Shown piece after piece: positions 1 through 9,293 of a stretch of DNA of 61,061 nt. Location of the stretch: the NCBI GenBank assembly GCA_049889355.1, contig JBMHDN010000006.1, forward strand, positions 1-61,061, given 5' to 3'. The notes beneath the pieces are model-generated. The model worked only from the letters and a program-made list of their open reading frames with translations, made no database searches and was not told the origin of the DNA. A program made the translations under genes and the position numbers. Each line of letters opens with the position of its first letter. The first letter of the stretch is position 1. The stretch comes from JBMHDN01 sp049889355. Lineage in GTDB: Bacteria > Pseudomonadota > Alphaproteobacteria > Puniceispirillales > Puniceispirillaceae.

Positions 1-983
1 AACAGCTCTCTGGCTGATCCAACCGGCACCTTGGCATAGAGACCGGCCACTTCTTCTTCATAGCCATTATAGAGCTTGGTTTCGACCCGCCTATTGGTGC
101 CAAGCAGACGCTCTGTAGCCTGAGACCAGCGCGGATGCGCCACCTCTGGGTTTACATTGGCCCAGAAACCATATTCATTGGCGGCCAGCTGTTCCCAGAA
201 AGAGACAGGCCGCTCATTGGTAAAGGTGAAACGGACAATCGATTTGATCCCTTTAAAACCATATTTCCATGGCAGGACCAGCCGGATAGGCGCGCCATTT
301 TGCATCGGCATGGATTTGCCATAGAGCCCGGTGGCCAGGAAAGCTAGCTCATTTTGGGCTTCTTCAATCGTCATGCCCTCTACATAAGGCCATGGATACC
401 AGCTCTGACCCTGCCCAGGGGCAATTGAGCGGTCCATAAAGGTTTCCATACGGATATATTTGGCCCCTGAAACAGGCTTGGCAATATCGATCAGCCGCCC
501 CATTGGCACCCCACTCCAAGGAACCGCCATGGCCCAGGCTTCAACACAGCGATGGCGATAGAGCCGCTCTTCCATCGGGCCCATCTGTTTGACCAGATCG
601 GCGGCATCGATTTTCATCTCTTTTTCAACCATCCCATCAATGGTCACCATCCAAGGATCGATAATCTCTTCCAAGGCCTGGGCTTTGCGCCAGATATTTT
701 TAGAAGACCCAAATTCATAGAAATTCGTATAGGTGGTGGCATCTGTCTCAGGGGTGATATCGCGGTCCAGCGCATAGGCTTTGTTGCGCGCGGCCGGAAA
801 GCCTGAAATCCGCGCGGCATGGGCAGAACCCGGACCAAACATCCCGCCTGTCATCGAAGATGCCATCAGCCCCAGCCCGCTAAAGCCTGCCGCTTTCAGC
901 CATTGCCGGCGGTTTAGATATACCGCTTCATCTGTGGTTTCATTTTCGCTGATTTCCCAGCGTCTCTTTTGTTTGATCAACAT
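1..983 (-). CDS. msrP: MsrP (YedY) catalytic subunit, partial at window edge
   Basis: Periplasmic molybdenum-cofactor protein that repairs oxidised methionine in envelope proteins, normally fed electrons by the membrane haem protein MsrQ. The frame is open from the ATG at 983 to the window edge (about 327 codons; the family is about 330), so only the last few residues are missing. The N-terminus carries a twin-arginine signal (NRRQWLKAAG) and then a small-residue hydrophobic stretch. The motif RHRCVEAWAMAVPW contains the cysteine that should ligate molybdenum, and VLPWKYGFKGIKSIV is also typical of the family. No msrQ lies upstream in the window; it could be downstream, off the edge. Confidence 0.9.
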   Translation of the reverse strand, partial: MLIKQKRRWEISENETTDEAVYLNRRQWLKAAGFSGLGLMASSMTGGMFGPGSAHAARISGFPAARNKAYALDRDITPETDATTYTNFYEFGSSKNIWRKAQALEEIIDPWMVTIDGMVEKEMKIDAADLVKQMGPMEERLYRHRCVEAWAMAVPWSGVPMGRLIDIAKPVSGAKYIRMETFMDRSIAPGQGQSWYPWPYVEGMTIEEAQNELAFLATGLYGKSMPMQNGAPIRLVLPWKYGFKGIKSIVRFTFTNERPVSFWEQLAANEYGFWANVNPEVAHPRWSQATERLLGTNRRVETKLYNGYEEEVAGLYAKVPVGSAREL

Positions 984-1160
984 GGCTGTCTCCGATAGGG
1001 CAAGAGGGTTTGGCCGTCATCTTCTATAAAACAGATCATAGACTGCTCAGCAAATATGGCAATCTCAAGGCAAAAAGAGACATATCAAGAGAGCAGGGTA
1101 AAGAGAGCAGGGCGATTTGCCTTGCGCTCTTTCTCCAGCTGTTAAAGCCCCGCCCGCATG

Positions 1161-2357
1161 TTAGCTGAGCGCAGCTGATGCCCGTGCAATCCGGCTCAGT
1201 GCTTCTGTCAGATTCTCATCTGAGGTGGCATAGGAAATCCTGAAATGCGGCGACAGGCCAAAGGCGGTCCCTTGCACGGTTGCGACCCCCTCAGCTTCTA
1301 GAAGATAGGTCACAAAGGCGCTGTCATCCTCGATTTTTGTACCATCTGGCGCGCTTTTGCCGATCAGCCCTGCAATATTCGGATAGACATAAAAAGCGCC
1401 ATCTGGCATCGCACAATCAATCCCGTCAATCGCATTGAGTGCCGCCACGACCATTTTGCGGCGGCGATCAAAGGCTTTTAGATTCTCAGCGATGAAATCC
1501 AGCGGACCAGTCAGCGCACCAAGGGCTGCATATTGCGCAATCGAATTCGGGTTGGTGGTGGATTGAGACTGCACCTTGGCAATCGCTTTAATAAGCGGCT
1601 TTGGACCTGTCGCAAACCCAATACGCCAGCCTGTCATGCAATAGCTTTTCGAGACGCCATTACAAGTCAGCGTGCGATCTTGTAGATCAGGGGCCACTTC
1701 AACCAAAGTGGCGAATTTGAAATCACCATAGGTCAGATATTCATACATATCATCGACCATTACATGCACATGCGGATGCTTGCGCAATACCTCAGCCAGC
1801 GCGGTTAAGTCATCTGCACTATAGCCAGCACCTGTCGGGTTAGACGGGCTGTTCAGGATCAGCCATTTGGTCTTATCTGTGATGGCTGCTTCTAACTTAT
1901 CAGCGGTCAGTTTAAAGCCGACTTCTTGCGGGCAATCGACAATCACTGGCTTGCCGCCAAATAACAAAGCCATATCCGGATAGGACACCCAGTAGGGGGC
2001 CGGGATAATCACCTCATCACCAGGGTTAACAGAGGCCATCAGCGCGTTGAACAATACCTGCTTGCCACCTGTGCCCACCGTGATCATATCAGGGGTACAG
2101 GTGATCTGATTATCACGGGCGAATTTATCGCAAATGGCTTGCTTTAATTCTGGGATACCATCAACCGCTGTATAGCGGGTTTTATTGGCGGCCATCGCAT
2201 CGCTGGCGGCCTGTTTGATATGATCAGGCGTGTTGAAATCAGGCTCACCTGCACCCAGCCCGATCACATCATGGCCGGCGGCGCGCAATTCGGCGGCTTT
2301 GGTGGTTACCGCAATGGTTGGAGACGGCTTAATCAGCGAGAGACGATCAGCAAGCAT
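1161..2357 (-). CDS. aspC: Aspartate aminotransferase (class I, AspC type)
   Basis: PLP-dependent transamination between aspartate and 2-oxoglutarate in the cytoplasm; alphaproteobacterial relatives may also accept prephenate. The 398-residue length is normal. The N-terminus (LSLIKPSPTIAVTTKAAELRAAG, then GLGAGEPDFNTPDHI) is the subgroup signature. SNPTGAGY and the PLP lysine in NGVSKSYCMTGWRIGF are present, with the phosphate-binding arginine near the C-terminus (SPHFRISYATSDE). The ATG at 2357 has only a weak AGGTG upstream. It is transcribed towards msrP and separated from it by a 177-bp gap in which I see no gene. Confidence 0.95.
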   Translation of the reverse strand: MLADRLSLIKPSPTIAVTTKAAELRAAGHDVIGLGAGEPDFNTPDHIKQAASDAMAANKTRYTAVDGIPELKQAICDKFARDNQITCTPDMITVGTGGKQVLFNALMASVNPGDEVIIPAPYWVSYPDMALLFGGKPVIVDCPQEVGFKLTADKLEAAITDKTKWLILNSPSNPTGAGYSADDLTALAEVLRKHPHVHVMVDDMYEYLTYGDFKFATLVEVAPDLQDRTLTCNGVSKSYCMTGWRIGFATGPKPLIKAIAKVQSQSTTNPNSIAQYAALGALTGPLDFIAENLKAFDRRRKMVVAALNAIDGIDCAMPDGAFYVYPNIAGLIGKSAPDGTKIEDDSAFVTYLLEAEGVATVQGTAFGLSPHFRISYATSDENLTEALSRIARASAALS

Positions 2358-2623
2358 AAAAGCACCTGTTAGGTATATAAACGCAGAAAAAGGGCCACAG
2401 ATAAGAGCAGGGCGCTGGCATCATTGGATGCACTGCCCATTTTCTTCACATGACCCGACTGAGCGCTAGAATATGTGACCTGCCTCAAAAAGTCTATGAC
2501 CAAAAAAACGCGCCTCTCACCTTGCCCCAGCACTTAACCCAGATGTAACCAAGGGTTGTTGAGGCCATTTATTAATCCTTTTAAGGTAAGTTGTAAGAAG
2601 ACGCACATAAAAGGGAGGAAGAG

Positions 2624-2848
2624 ATGGAGGAATTTGGTGCCACTCTACTTTTACTGATCTTGATCCTGATTTACTTGTTTCCTGCGATAGTCGCCCTTTG
2701 GCGTGCGCACAATAATACGCTGGCAATATTTATGCTCAATCTGTTTTTGGGTTGGGCCTTTTTCGGGTGGGTTTTTGCGCTCGTCTGGGCCTGTACAAAT
2801 AACGCACAGGTGAAAGTCCAAAACACAGACGATCCTCATCCCATGTGA
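2624..2848 (+). CDS. Small membrane protein, superinfection-immunity (Imm) family
   Basis: A 74-residue protein with two hydrophobic segments (about residues 6-24 and 32-55) joined by RAHNN. The pattern YLFPAIVALWRAHNN followed by IFMLNLFLGWAFFGWVFALVWA matches the widespread family named after the phage T4 superinfection immunity protein. Chromosomal members have no established function, so an immunity role is not implied. The ATG follows a good ribosome-binding site (GGGAGGAAGAG). It stands alone between aspC and the HigBA pair. Confidence 0.75.
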   Translation: MEEFGATLLLLILILIYLFPAIVALWRAHNNTLAIFMLNLFLGWAFFGWVFALVWACTNNAQVKVQNTDDPHPM

Positions 2849-2910
2849 TTAGAACCTTTTGCCGAACCAAAAGGCTAGCCAAGCAGATGAAACCTCAAAA
2901 CTCAAAAACC

Positions 2911-2949
2911 TTGAAAAACAACCCAAGGCGTGTTATCATTAATGATAAC
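2911..2949 (+). promoter_or_regulatory. Promoter and palindromic operator of the HigBA pair
   Basis: TTGAAA (2911-2916), a 17-bp spacer and TATCAT (2934-2939) form a sigma-70-like promoter. A perfect 18-bp palindrome, GTTATCATTAATGATAAC (2932-2949), covers the -10 box. This is the expected layout for autorepression by the downstream antitoxin. The predicted transcription start (about 2946) supports translation from the ATG at 2960 rather than from the earlier GTG (2930) or ATG (2942). Confidence 0.7.
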
Positions 2950-2959
2950 TTCTTGTGTG

Positions 2960-3280
2960 ATGCGTGAGAAGAACTGGCAGGTTTCTTATCATCCGGCGAC
3001 GCAAAAGGAGCTTGCCAAATTGCCAGCTGATCTGCAAGCACGCCTCTTGCGTCTGGCTGATATGCTGGGAATTCACGGTCCGGTTCTACCCATGCCGGAC
3101 AACCGAAAAATTGATAAAGAGCTGTTTGAATTACGGGCAAAATCACTGAGCGGGATTGCACGCGCTCTATACACGGTGCGTGATGGCCAAATTATTCTTA
3201 TCCTGACTGTATTTCAGAAAAAAGACCGCAGGCTCAGAAAGCATGACATTAATCGGGCAAAATCGCGGGCAAAATCATGA
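2960..3280 (+). CDS. higB: HigB-like toxin (Gp49/RelE fold)
   Basis: A 106-residue basic protein of the phage-derived Gp49-like HigB family, whose characterised members are ribosome-dependent mRNA endonucleases. Visible landmarks are WQVSYHPATQKELAKLP at the start, FELRAKSLSGIARALYTV in the centre and IILILTVFQKKDRR near the end. The C-terminus has a small repeat (NRAKSRAKS). The start at 2960 was chosen because it lies just after the operator-promoter; no strong ribosome-binding site is seen. The toxin precedes the antitoxin by 13 bp, the order usual for HigBA. Confidence 0.85.
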   Translation: MREKNWQVSYHPATQKELAKLPADLQARLLRLADMLGIHGPVLPMPDNRKIDKELFELRAKSLSGIARALYTVRDGQIILILTVFQKKDRRLRKHDINRAKSRAKS

Positions 3281-3293
3281 TGTGGAGGTGGAT

Positions 3294-3581
3294 ATGACGC
3301 TTAAAACCCATGATGAGATAAAGAAAAAAGCCTTTGAAGACCCAAAGGTAAAGGCCGCCTATGACGCGCTCGAGCAGGAATTTGAAGTCTATCACATCTT
3401 GATGCAGATGCGCGCGCTATCCGGTCTGACCCAAGCTGATATTTCGGCTAAAACAGGCATGGCAAAAGCCAATATCAGCCGGCTGGAGCGATCAAGCAAT
3501 CCTGGCTATCAAACCCTCACCCGCTATGCTGAGGCGTGTGGTTATCGTCTGCGGCTGGTGGCAGAGCCGCTCAACCGCTAA
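3294..3581 (+). CDS. higA: HigA-like antitoxin (XRE helix-turn-helix)
   Basis: A 95-residue DNA-binding antitoxin expected to bind the HigB toxin and repress the palindrome at 2932-2949. The XRE domain is clear: MQMRALSGLTQADISAKTGMAKANISRLERSSNPGYQTLTRYAEACG (about residues 38-84). The start at 3294 follows a strong GGAGG (TGTGGAGGTGGATATG). It is the second gene of a two-gene operon. The pair lies between housekeeping genes, a common place for such cassettes. Confidence 0.88.
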   Translation: MTLKTHDEIKKKAFEDPKVKAAYDALEQEFEVYHILMQMRALSGLTQADISAKTGMAKANISRLERSSNPGYQTLTRYAEACGYRLRLVAEPLNR

Positions 3582-3647
3582 ACCCTCACCTAGCCAATCC
3601 CCTAAACCCCCTTCCCATCGGGTTTGTTCCGGCCTATCTTGAGGCCT

Positions 3648-5819
3648 ATGGATACTGCCCTTGAATTGATGATGCCGGGCCGCGAACGCGCGCCGGCTAA
3701 TTTTGACCTGACCACTGATTTTGCCCCGAATGGCGATCAGCCAGCGGCGATTGATGAATTGCTGGCCGGCGTGAATGAGGGCGAGCGCGATCAGGTGCTG
3801 CTGGGGGTTACCGGCTCTGGCAAGACTTTTACCATCGCCCATGTGATCTCCCAATCCAAGCGGCCTGCGCTCATCCTGGCACCGAACAAAACACTCGCTG
3901 CCCAGCTTTATGGTGAGATGAAAGCGCTTTTCCCAAATAATGCGGTGGAATATTTCGTCTCTTATTATGATTATTATCAGCCAGAGGCCTATGTCCCGCG
4001 CTCTGATCTCTTCATCGAAAAAGAGAGCTCGATTAACGAGCAGATTGACCGGATGCGCCATTCGGCCACCCGTGCTTTGCTTGAGCGTGATGATGTGATT
4101 ATCGTTGCCTCTGTCTCTTGTATCTATGGTATTGGCTCAGTTGAAACCTATTCCACCATGACCATGCCGATAAAAGAAGGCGACGAGCTGGAACGCCAGA
4201 GCCTGTTGCGCCGGCTGACCGAATTACAATATCGGCGCAATGATTTAAATTTTGCACGCGGGACCTTTCGGGTGCGCGGCGATAATATCGAAATCTTCCC
4301 AGCCCACCTAGAAGATCGCGCCTGGCGGCTCTCTTTATTTGGCGATGAGGTCGAAGAGATTTGGGAGTTTGACCCGCTCACTGGCGAGAAAATCACCGCC
4401 CTGCCAAAGATCACCGTCTTTGCCAATTCGCATTATGTCACCCCCAAACCCACGCTCCAGCAAGCGGTGAAATTTATCGGGGCTGAGCTGGAAACAAGGC
4501 TGGCTGAGTTCACCGCTGCTGGTAAATTGCTCGAAGCCCAGCGTATCGAACAGCGCACCCAATTTGATATGGAGATGATCACCGCCACCGGTTCGTGCAA
4601 CGGCATTGAAAATTATTCGCGCTATCTCTCAGGGCGTGCACCTGGCGAGCCGCCGCCGACTTTGTTTGAATATCTGCCTGAAAATGCGCTTTTGATCATT
4701 GATGAGAGTCATGTCACCGTCCCGCAAATTGGCGCCATGTATAAGGGCGATTTCTCGCGCAAGAGCACGCTCTCTGAATATGGGTTTCGCCTGCCCAGCT
4801 GTATGGATAACCGGCCGCTGAAATTCGAAGAATGGGAGCAATTCCGCCCGCAAACCATCTTTGTTTCGGCCACCCCTGGCAATTGGGAGCTTGAGCGCAC
4901 AGGCGGGGTCTTTGTTGAACAGGTGGTCCGGCCAACAGGGCTAATCGATCCTGTCTGTCTGGTCCGCCCAACCGATAGCCAGGTCGATGATATCATTGCC
5001 GAATGCCGTGAGGCCGCCGCAAATGGCACGCGTGTGCTGGTCACCACCCTGACCAAGAAAATGGCCGAAGCCCTCACTGAATATATGCATGAGGCAGGCG
5101 TTAAAGTGCGTTATGTCCACTCAGATGTAGATACGCTCGAACGTATTGAGATCATCCGCGATTTGCGCCTTGGTGTGTTTGATGTGCTGATTGGCATTAA
5201 TCTGCTGCGTGAGGGGCTGGATATTCCGGAATGTGCACTGGTCGGGATTTTGGATGCCGATAAGGAAGGCTATCTGCGATCACGCACCAGCCTTATTCAG
5301 ACCATCGGCAGGGCCGCGCGAAATGCCGAAGGCCGGGTGATCCTCTATGCTGATAAAATCACAGATTCCATGCGTTATGCGCTCGATGAGACAGAGCGTC
5401 GCCGCACCCGCCAGATGGAATGGAATACCGCCCATGGCATCACCCCTGAGACAATCAAAAAAGATATCGCTGATATTTTGGATTCAGTCTATGAGCGGGC
5501 AGATCATGTGAATGTGAAGGCAGGTGGCAAAGAAGGCGCGCTGGCTGGCAAAGATATCAAACAGGTGATGGCAGAGCTTGAAGGCCAGATGCGTGATGCG
5601 GCGGCGAATTTAGAATTTGAAGAGGCGGCACGCTTGCGTGATGAATTGCGTCGGCTTGAAGAAAAAGAACTGGGGCTCAATGAACCTGGCGGGGCCACGG
5701 GCAAAGCCGGTGCAGCCGATTTAATAGATAAGCGGATTGTAAAGACCACCAGCAAAGGCCGGGCCGAGATAGATGCCCCTATCCAGCCGCCTTCTGGCCG
5801 CCCACCCAAAAGACGCTGA
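3648..5819 (+). CDS. uvrB: UvrABC excision nuclease subunit B
   Basis: Damage-verifying helicase-like subunit of nucleotide excision repair; it is loaded by UvrA and recruits UvrC. Walker A is GVTGSGKTF, and the beta-hairpin that clamps DNA is SYYDYYQPEAYVPRSDLFIEK. The helicase motifs IDESHVTVPQ and TIGRAARN follow. The C-terminal UVR motif (MAELEGQMRDAAANLEFEEA) binds UvrC. The frame opens earlier at a TTG (3624), but the ATG at 3648 gives 723 residues and is preferred. There is a short extra tail (PPSGRPPKRR). No SOS box was recognised upstream. Confidence 0.97.
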   Translation: MDTALELMMPGRERAPANFDLTTDFAPNGDQPAAIDELLAGVNEGERDQVLLGVTGSGKTFTIAHVISQSKRPALILAPNKTLAAQLYGEMKALFPNNAVEYFVSYYDYYQPEAYVPRSDLFIEKESSINEQIDRMRHSATRALLERDDVIIVASVSCIYGIGSVETYSTMTMPIKEGDELERQSLLRRLTELQYRRNDLNFARGTFRVRGDNIEIFPAHLEDRAWRLSLFGDEVEEIWEFDPLTGEKITALPKITVFANSHYVTPKPTLQQAVKFIGAELETRLAEFTAAGKLLEAQRIEQRTQFDMEMITATGSCNGIENYSRYLSGRAPGEPPPTLFEYLPENALLIIDESHVTVPQIGAMYKGDFSRKSTLSEYGFRLPSCMDNRPLKFEEWEQFRPQTIFVSATPGNWELERTGGVFVEQVVRPTGLIDPVCLVRPTDSQVDDIIAECREAAANGTRVLVTTLTKKMAEALTEYMHEAGVKVRYVHSDVDTLERIEIIRDLRLGVFDVLIGINLLREGLDIPECALVGILDADKEGYLRSRTSLIQTIGRAARNAEGRVILYADKITDSMRYALDETERRRTRQMEWNTAHGITPETIKKDIADILDSVYERADHVNVKAGGKEGALAGKDIKQVMAELEGQMRDAAANLEFEEAARLRDELRRLEEKELGLNEPGGATGKAGAADLIDKRIVKTTSKGRAEIDAPIQPPSGRPPKRR

Positions 5820-5896
5820 TCATCCAGCTATCGGCCCGACAAAGGGGAAGGGCCAGTGTCTGAAAAAGGCACGAAACAAAAAAGGAGGATTAAACC

Positions 5897-6313
5897 ATGT
5901 CAGGAATGGATTATCTGGTGCTGCTGGGCTGCGCGGCACTCTGGTTTATATTGGGCGCGCTCTGGTACTCACCATTGCTTTTTGCCAAGCCTTGGATGAG
6001 GGCCCTTGGCAAGACACAAGAAGAGCTGATGGCAGGGGGCAGTTCCATGGCGGTTGCGATGAGCGTCTCTGCCTTTGTTTGTCTGATGCAGGCGGCGACC
6101 GTGGCGTTCATCATCACCCATTTTAAAATTCAGTCTGTTGTTGTGGCTGGCATGGTCGGGTTTTTGATGGCCTTGTCTTTTGGCTTTCTGGCCGAATGGC
6201 GCTCTCATCATTATGTCCGGCGCAAGATCACCCTCATCTGGATTGATAAAGGCTATGATTTGGTTGCTGCCCCGATGGTGGCGGTCATCATCATGCTTTA
6301 TGCCCAGCATTGA
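5897..6313 (+). CDS. DUF1761-family membrane protein
   Basis: A 138-residue protein with four hydrophobic segments (about residues 5-25, 50-72, 77-98 and 115-135). The opening YLVLLGCAALWFILGALWYSPLLFAKPWM fits the DUF1761 family, in which a WYSPLLF-type motif follows the first helix. Function is unknown. The start is well supported by AAAAGGAGG. It lies 77 bp downstream of uvrB and is convergent with the hydantoinase gene. Confidence 0.75.
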   Translation: MSGMDYLVLLGCAALWFILGALWYSPLLFAKPWMRALGKTQEELMAGGSSMAVAMSVSAFVCLMQAATVAFIITHFKIQSVVVAGMVGFLMALSFGFLAEWRSHHYVRRKITLIWIDKGYDLVAAPMVAVIIMLYAQH

Positions 6314-6329
6314 TAGCCTGAAGGGGGCA

Positions 6330-6350
6330 GCTGATCACCTTGAGATCAGC
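6330..6350. terminator. Inverted repeat at the convergent DUF1761/hyuA ends
   Basis: GCTGATC (6330-6336) pairs with GATCAGC (6344-6350) across a 7-nt loop. It lies between two convergent genes and overlaps the last codons of hyuA. There is no T-run on either strand, so intrinsic termination is only a weak suggestion. Confidence 0.3.
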
Positions 6351-8439
6351 AGCCCACCGCTTCTGCCTGAATTTGCGCATCGATAAACAGCGTCTTGCCG
6401 CCGCCCAATTCCACCTCATTTAAGGTTTCGCGCAGGCTGACCTCTATCTCTTGTCCGCCAGCGGCTTTGGCGCGTTCTTCAGCTTGTTCGCGGGCCATCT
6501 GGCGGGCCGAGGCTATGGCATTATCCAATTCAGCAAAATCACTTGGCATGCCAGGGCCATGGACTCTGAAAACCCCGTCCTGAGGCTGGGTGATGGTGAT
6601 CATCACACGCTGGCGCACGGAACCGGCGGCTGCCCCCACCGCGCCAGCTACATCTGCATTATCCGGCACAATCAGCTTGGCATCCAGCCGTTTGGCAATG
6701 GCTGGGTAATGAGTGGCAGCGGACGCGCCAAGAGCAATCAGCGGCTTATCCAGCTTAGCTGATATCTGTGTCAGGTTCCGGCTGTCAGCTGAGGCCTCTT
6801 TATGTCTGAGCAAGCCTGATAAAATCGGGTTATTTGAGAAGATACCCTCGCCATGGCCTTCTTCTGCCAAGGCCGCATCCATCAGCCGCAGGCCAGATTG
6901 TACACTCAGCTCTTCTAATACGGTCTGCGCGATCTCTACCGCTGCTTGTCTGGCCTCATCTGACGCGCTATTCTCAGTCCCAGACAGGCTCTCACCCAGC
7001 GCGTTTTTCTGGCGTGCCATCAACAGCCCGCCTTTTTCAGCAGCCTGCTTGTCAAACCCCTCAAACTGGCCAACCAGATGGGCCGCATCAGTGGGGGTAA
7101 AGGCAGATAACATCACCAGCCCGCGTGCAATCAGCCTGTCTGCCGCGCCCAGCAAGACTTGTGTCGGGGCAATATCAGCCAAGGGCGCACGCCCGATCTC
7201 CAGCATTTTAGCGGCGAGGGTCTTTTCAGATCGGCTCAGCCAGTCAGGCACGCCCTCTGGCATCATCGCGATCAGGAAACGCGCATCACTGGCTTGAGCC
7301 ACTGGTGCGGCCAGCTGCACATCTAAATGATGATGCATGTCTGGCCAGTCTTGTGCCAACAAGCTCAGCGGGATTGCCCGTCTTGGGCCCAGCGTTACCC
7401 GCTTGCCGGTTAGGGCATTATCGCGGCCACGGCGCACCGGCTGGACTTCTGAATCACCGCCAAGGCCAGAGGTGCGGATATGGGCTGCTTCGACCATGGT
7501 CTGCCAGCCGCCAACACGCGCCCCATCTGAAGACAGCATCGGCACCCCATCATGCAAGAGCGCAATATCAGTGGTGGTCCCGCCAATATCAGAGACCAGC
7601 GCGGTGGTCTCACCAGCCAGAAACGCAGCCCCAGCCAAGGACGCTGCTGGACCAGAAAGCACAGTCTCCACAGGGCGTGTCCTGGCAAAATCAGCTGAAA
7701 CCAAAGAGCCATCGCCTTTCACCACCATCAAGGGGCAGGTCAAAGCTAGCCTGTCCATTTCGGCCTGGCTGGCCCCAATCAACCGCTCAATCAGGCTGAT
7801 CAATCGTCCATTCAGCAAAGTGGTTAGCGCTCTTTTCGGACCGCCAAGCGCGTTGGATAATTCCGTCGAACAGGTCACAGGCAGGCCAGTGGCCTCTTGC
7901 AATATGCGGGCTGTCTCTTCTTCATGGGCTGGGTTGCGGGTGGCAAAATGGCCAGCCACAGCAAAGGCAGAGACCTGGCCTTTGGTCAGTGCTATGACCT
8001 CTTGAAGCTGTGCTTTATCGAGCGGGCTTTGCTGAGTCCCATCACCGCGATGACCACCGCTTACAAAATAGGTCACAGCTGGATCAGCAGCTTCTGCCAG
8101 CCCAGCACGCCCCAGCGCGCCTTCATCAAAGCCGATCAGGATCAGGGCCACACGCCCGCCAACACCCTCAACCACTGCATTCGTGGCCAGCGTGGTAGAC
8201 AGGCTGGTCAGCCGCACCAGCGGTGCTGCCTTTGTCCCGTTCTCGCCCTCATAAACCTGCAACACCGCTTCCATCGCCTTGCCAACGCCAATCGCTAAAT
8301 CTTCGCGTGTGGTGAGCGATTTGGCCGTGGCCACAACCTGCCGGCTGTTTGCATCAACCAGTGCGGCATCTGTATAAGTGCCGCCTGTATCCAGACCCAG
8401 AATGAGAGGGGTTTTATCCGTGGTGTTATGCCCAGCCAT
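6346..8439 (-). CDS. hyuA: Hydantoinase A / oxoprolinase family protein
   Basis: ATP-dependent hydantoinase or oxoprolinase A-type subunit of 697 residues. The N-terminal domain begins ILGLDTGGTYTDAALVD and the second ASKHA-type phosphate loop is SDIGGTTTDIALL, both diagnostic. Relatives open cyclic amides such as hydantoins or 5-oxoproline, normally together with a B subunit. No hyuB gene is present in this window, so the substrate cannot be stated. The next gene on the same strand is a glutamine amidotransferase ending 30 bp upstream, so the two may be co-transcribed. Confidence 0.88.
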   Translation of the reverse strand: MAGHNTTDKTPLILGLDTGGTYTDAALVDANSRQVVATAKSLTTREDLAIGVGKAMEAVLQVYEGENGTKAAPLVRLTSLSTTLATNAVVEGVGGRVALILIGFDEGALGRAGLAEAADPAVTYFVSGGHRGDGTQQSPLDKAQLQEVIALTKGQVSAFAVAGHFATRNPAHEEETARILQEATGLPVTCSTELSNALGGPKRALTTLLNGRLISLIERLIGASQAEMDRLALTCPLMVVKGDGSLVSADFARTRPVETVLSGPAASLAGAAFLAGETTALVSDIGGTTTDIALLHDGVPMLSSDGARVGGWQTMVEAAHIRTSGLGGDSEVQPVRRGRDNALTGKRVTLGPRRAIPLSLLAQDWPDMHHHLDVQLAAPVAQASDARFLIAMMPEGVPDWLSRSEKTLAAKMLEIGRAPLADIAPTQVLLGAADRLIARGLVMLSAFTPTDAAHLVGQFEGFDKQAAEKGGLLMARQKNALGESLSGTENSASDEARQAAVEIAQTVLEELSVQSGLRLMDAALAEEGHGEGIFSNNPILSGLLRHKEASADSRNLTQISAKLDKPLIALGASAATHYPAIAKRLDAKLIVPDNADVAGAVGAAAGSVRQRVMITITQPQDGVFRVHGPGMPSDFAELDNAIASARQMAREQAEERAKAAGGQEIEVSLRETLNEVELGGGKTLFIDAQIQAEAVGC

Positions 8440-8469
8440 GGTGTGTATCTCTGTTAAATGCCGCGTCCT

Positions 8470-9186
8470 TTACGCAGCATCATAGAAAAAACGACCTATC
8501 CACTGTGCCACAATCCGACCATCCTGATTGTTATTCAGACTTTTTATGGCATTTATCGCCTGTCCCTCTGCCATATCATTTGCGCGCAGCTGATAAAGCG
8601 GGGTGGTATAGGATTGGGTGAATTCAGGATGACCTTGCAGCGTGAAAATATGCGCGCCTTTGATCATGCCAGCGATCGGACAAAAATCATTGCCGGTCAG
8701 CTTTGTGGCGCCCTCTGGCAGGCTCTGGACCTGATCTTGATGCATGTAAATCAGATTAAGTGCCGCCAATGCAGGCTGCATAAAATCAGCCTTGGCACTG
8801 ATGCGCATCTCTTTGACACCTGCGCCCCAGCCTTTTGTTGATTTAACCACCTCAGCACCGAGTGCTTTGGCAATCACCTGATGGCCAAAACAGATACCGA
8901 CCATCTTTTTTTCAGCTGCATCACAGCGATTGATGAAATCCATCAAAGGTGGCAGCCAGTCATGATCTTCATACACACCAAATTTTGAGCCGGTAATGAT
9001 ATAGCCGTCATACGCATCAATATGTTCAGGGAAAACCCCGTCTAGCACCGGTATGGCGGTCAATTTGAGCGGATGTGCTGTATCGGTATGGACCAGCAAA
9101 TCCTCAAATAAGGACGGGTAATCAGGCTGAGCTGGTTTGAGTTCCGGATTGGTCCGACCTGTCTGAAGTATACCAATGTGACGCAT
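8470..9186 (-). CDS. Class I glutamine amidotransferase-like protein
   Basis: A 238-residue stand-alone GATase domain. The nucleophile elbow is MVGICFGHQVIAKALGA (cysteine in GICFGHQ), and the histidine-glutamate pair lies in LQGHPEFTQSY. This architecture resembles the GMP-synthase-like amidotransferases of amine or glutamyl-compound catabolism. Ammonia release or gamma-glutamyl hydrolysis are both possible; the substrate is unknown. It lies directly upstream of hyuA in the same orientation, suggesting a shared nitrogen-compound role (inference). Confidence 0.85.
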   Translation of the reverse strand: MRHIGILQTGRTNPELKPAQPDYPSLFEDLLVHTDTAHPLKLTAIPVLDGVFPEHIDAYDGYIITGSKFGVYEDHDWLPPLMDFINRCDAAEKKMVGICFGHQVIAKALGAEVVKSTKGWGAGVKEMRISAKADFMQPALAALNLIYMHQDQVQSLPEGATKLTGNDFCPIAGMIKGAHIFTLQGHPEFTQSYTTPLYQLRANDMAEGQAINAIKSLNNNQDGRIVAQWIGRFFYDAA

Positions 9187-9293
9187 ACTGCCTGTTCCTA
9201 TTCAGCCTTTTTATCAAAAGGCTGTCACCATGTTGATCATCTGCCATCCTAGCCAGAAATGATGGTTTTGTGAATAGCGCATATCTGGCCTTT

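Noticed and set aside
3492..4061. 189-codon minus-strand ORF opposite higA and uvrB
   Set aside because: It is a shadow of the conserved uvrB coding frame, with no start signal and no family match.
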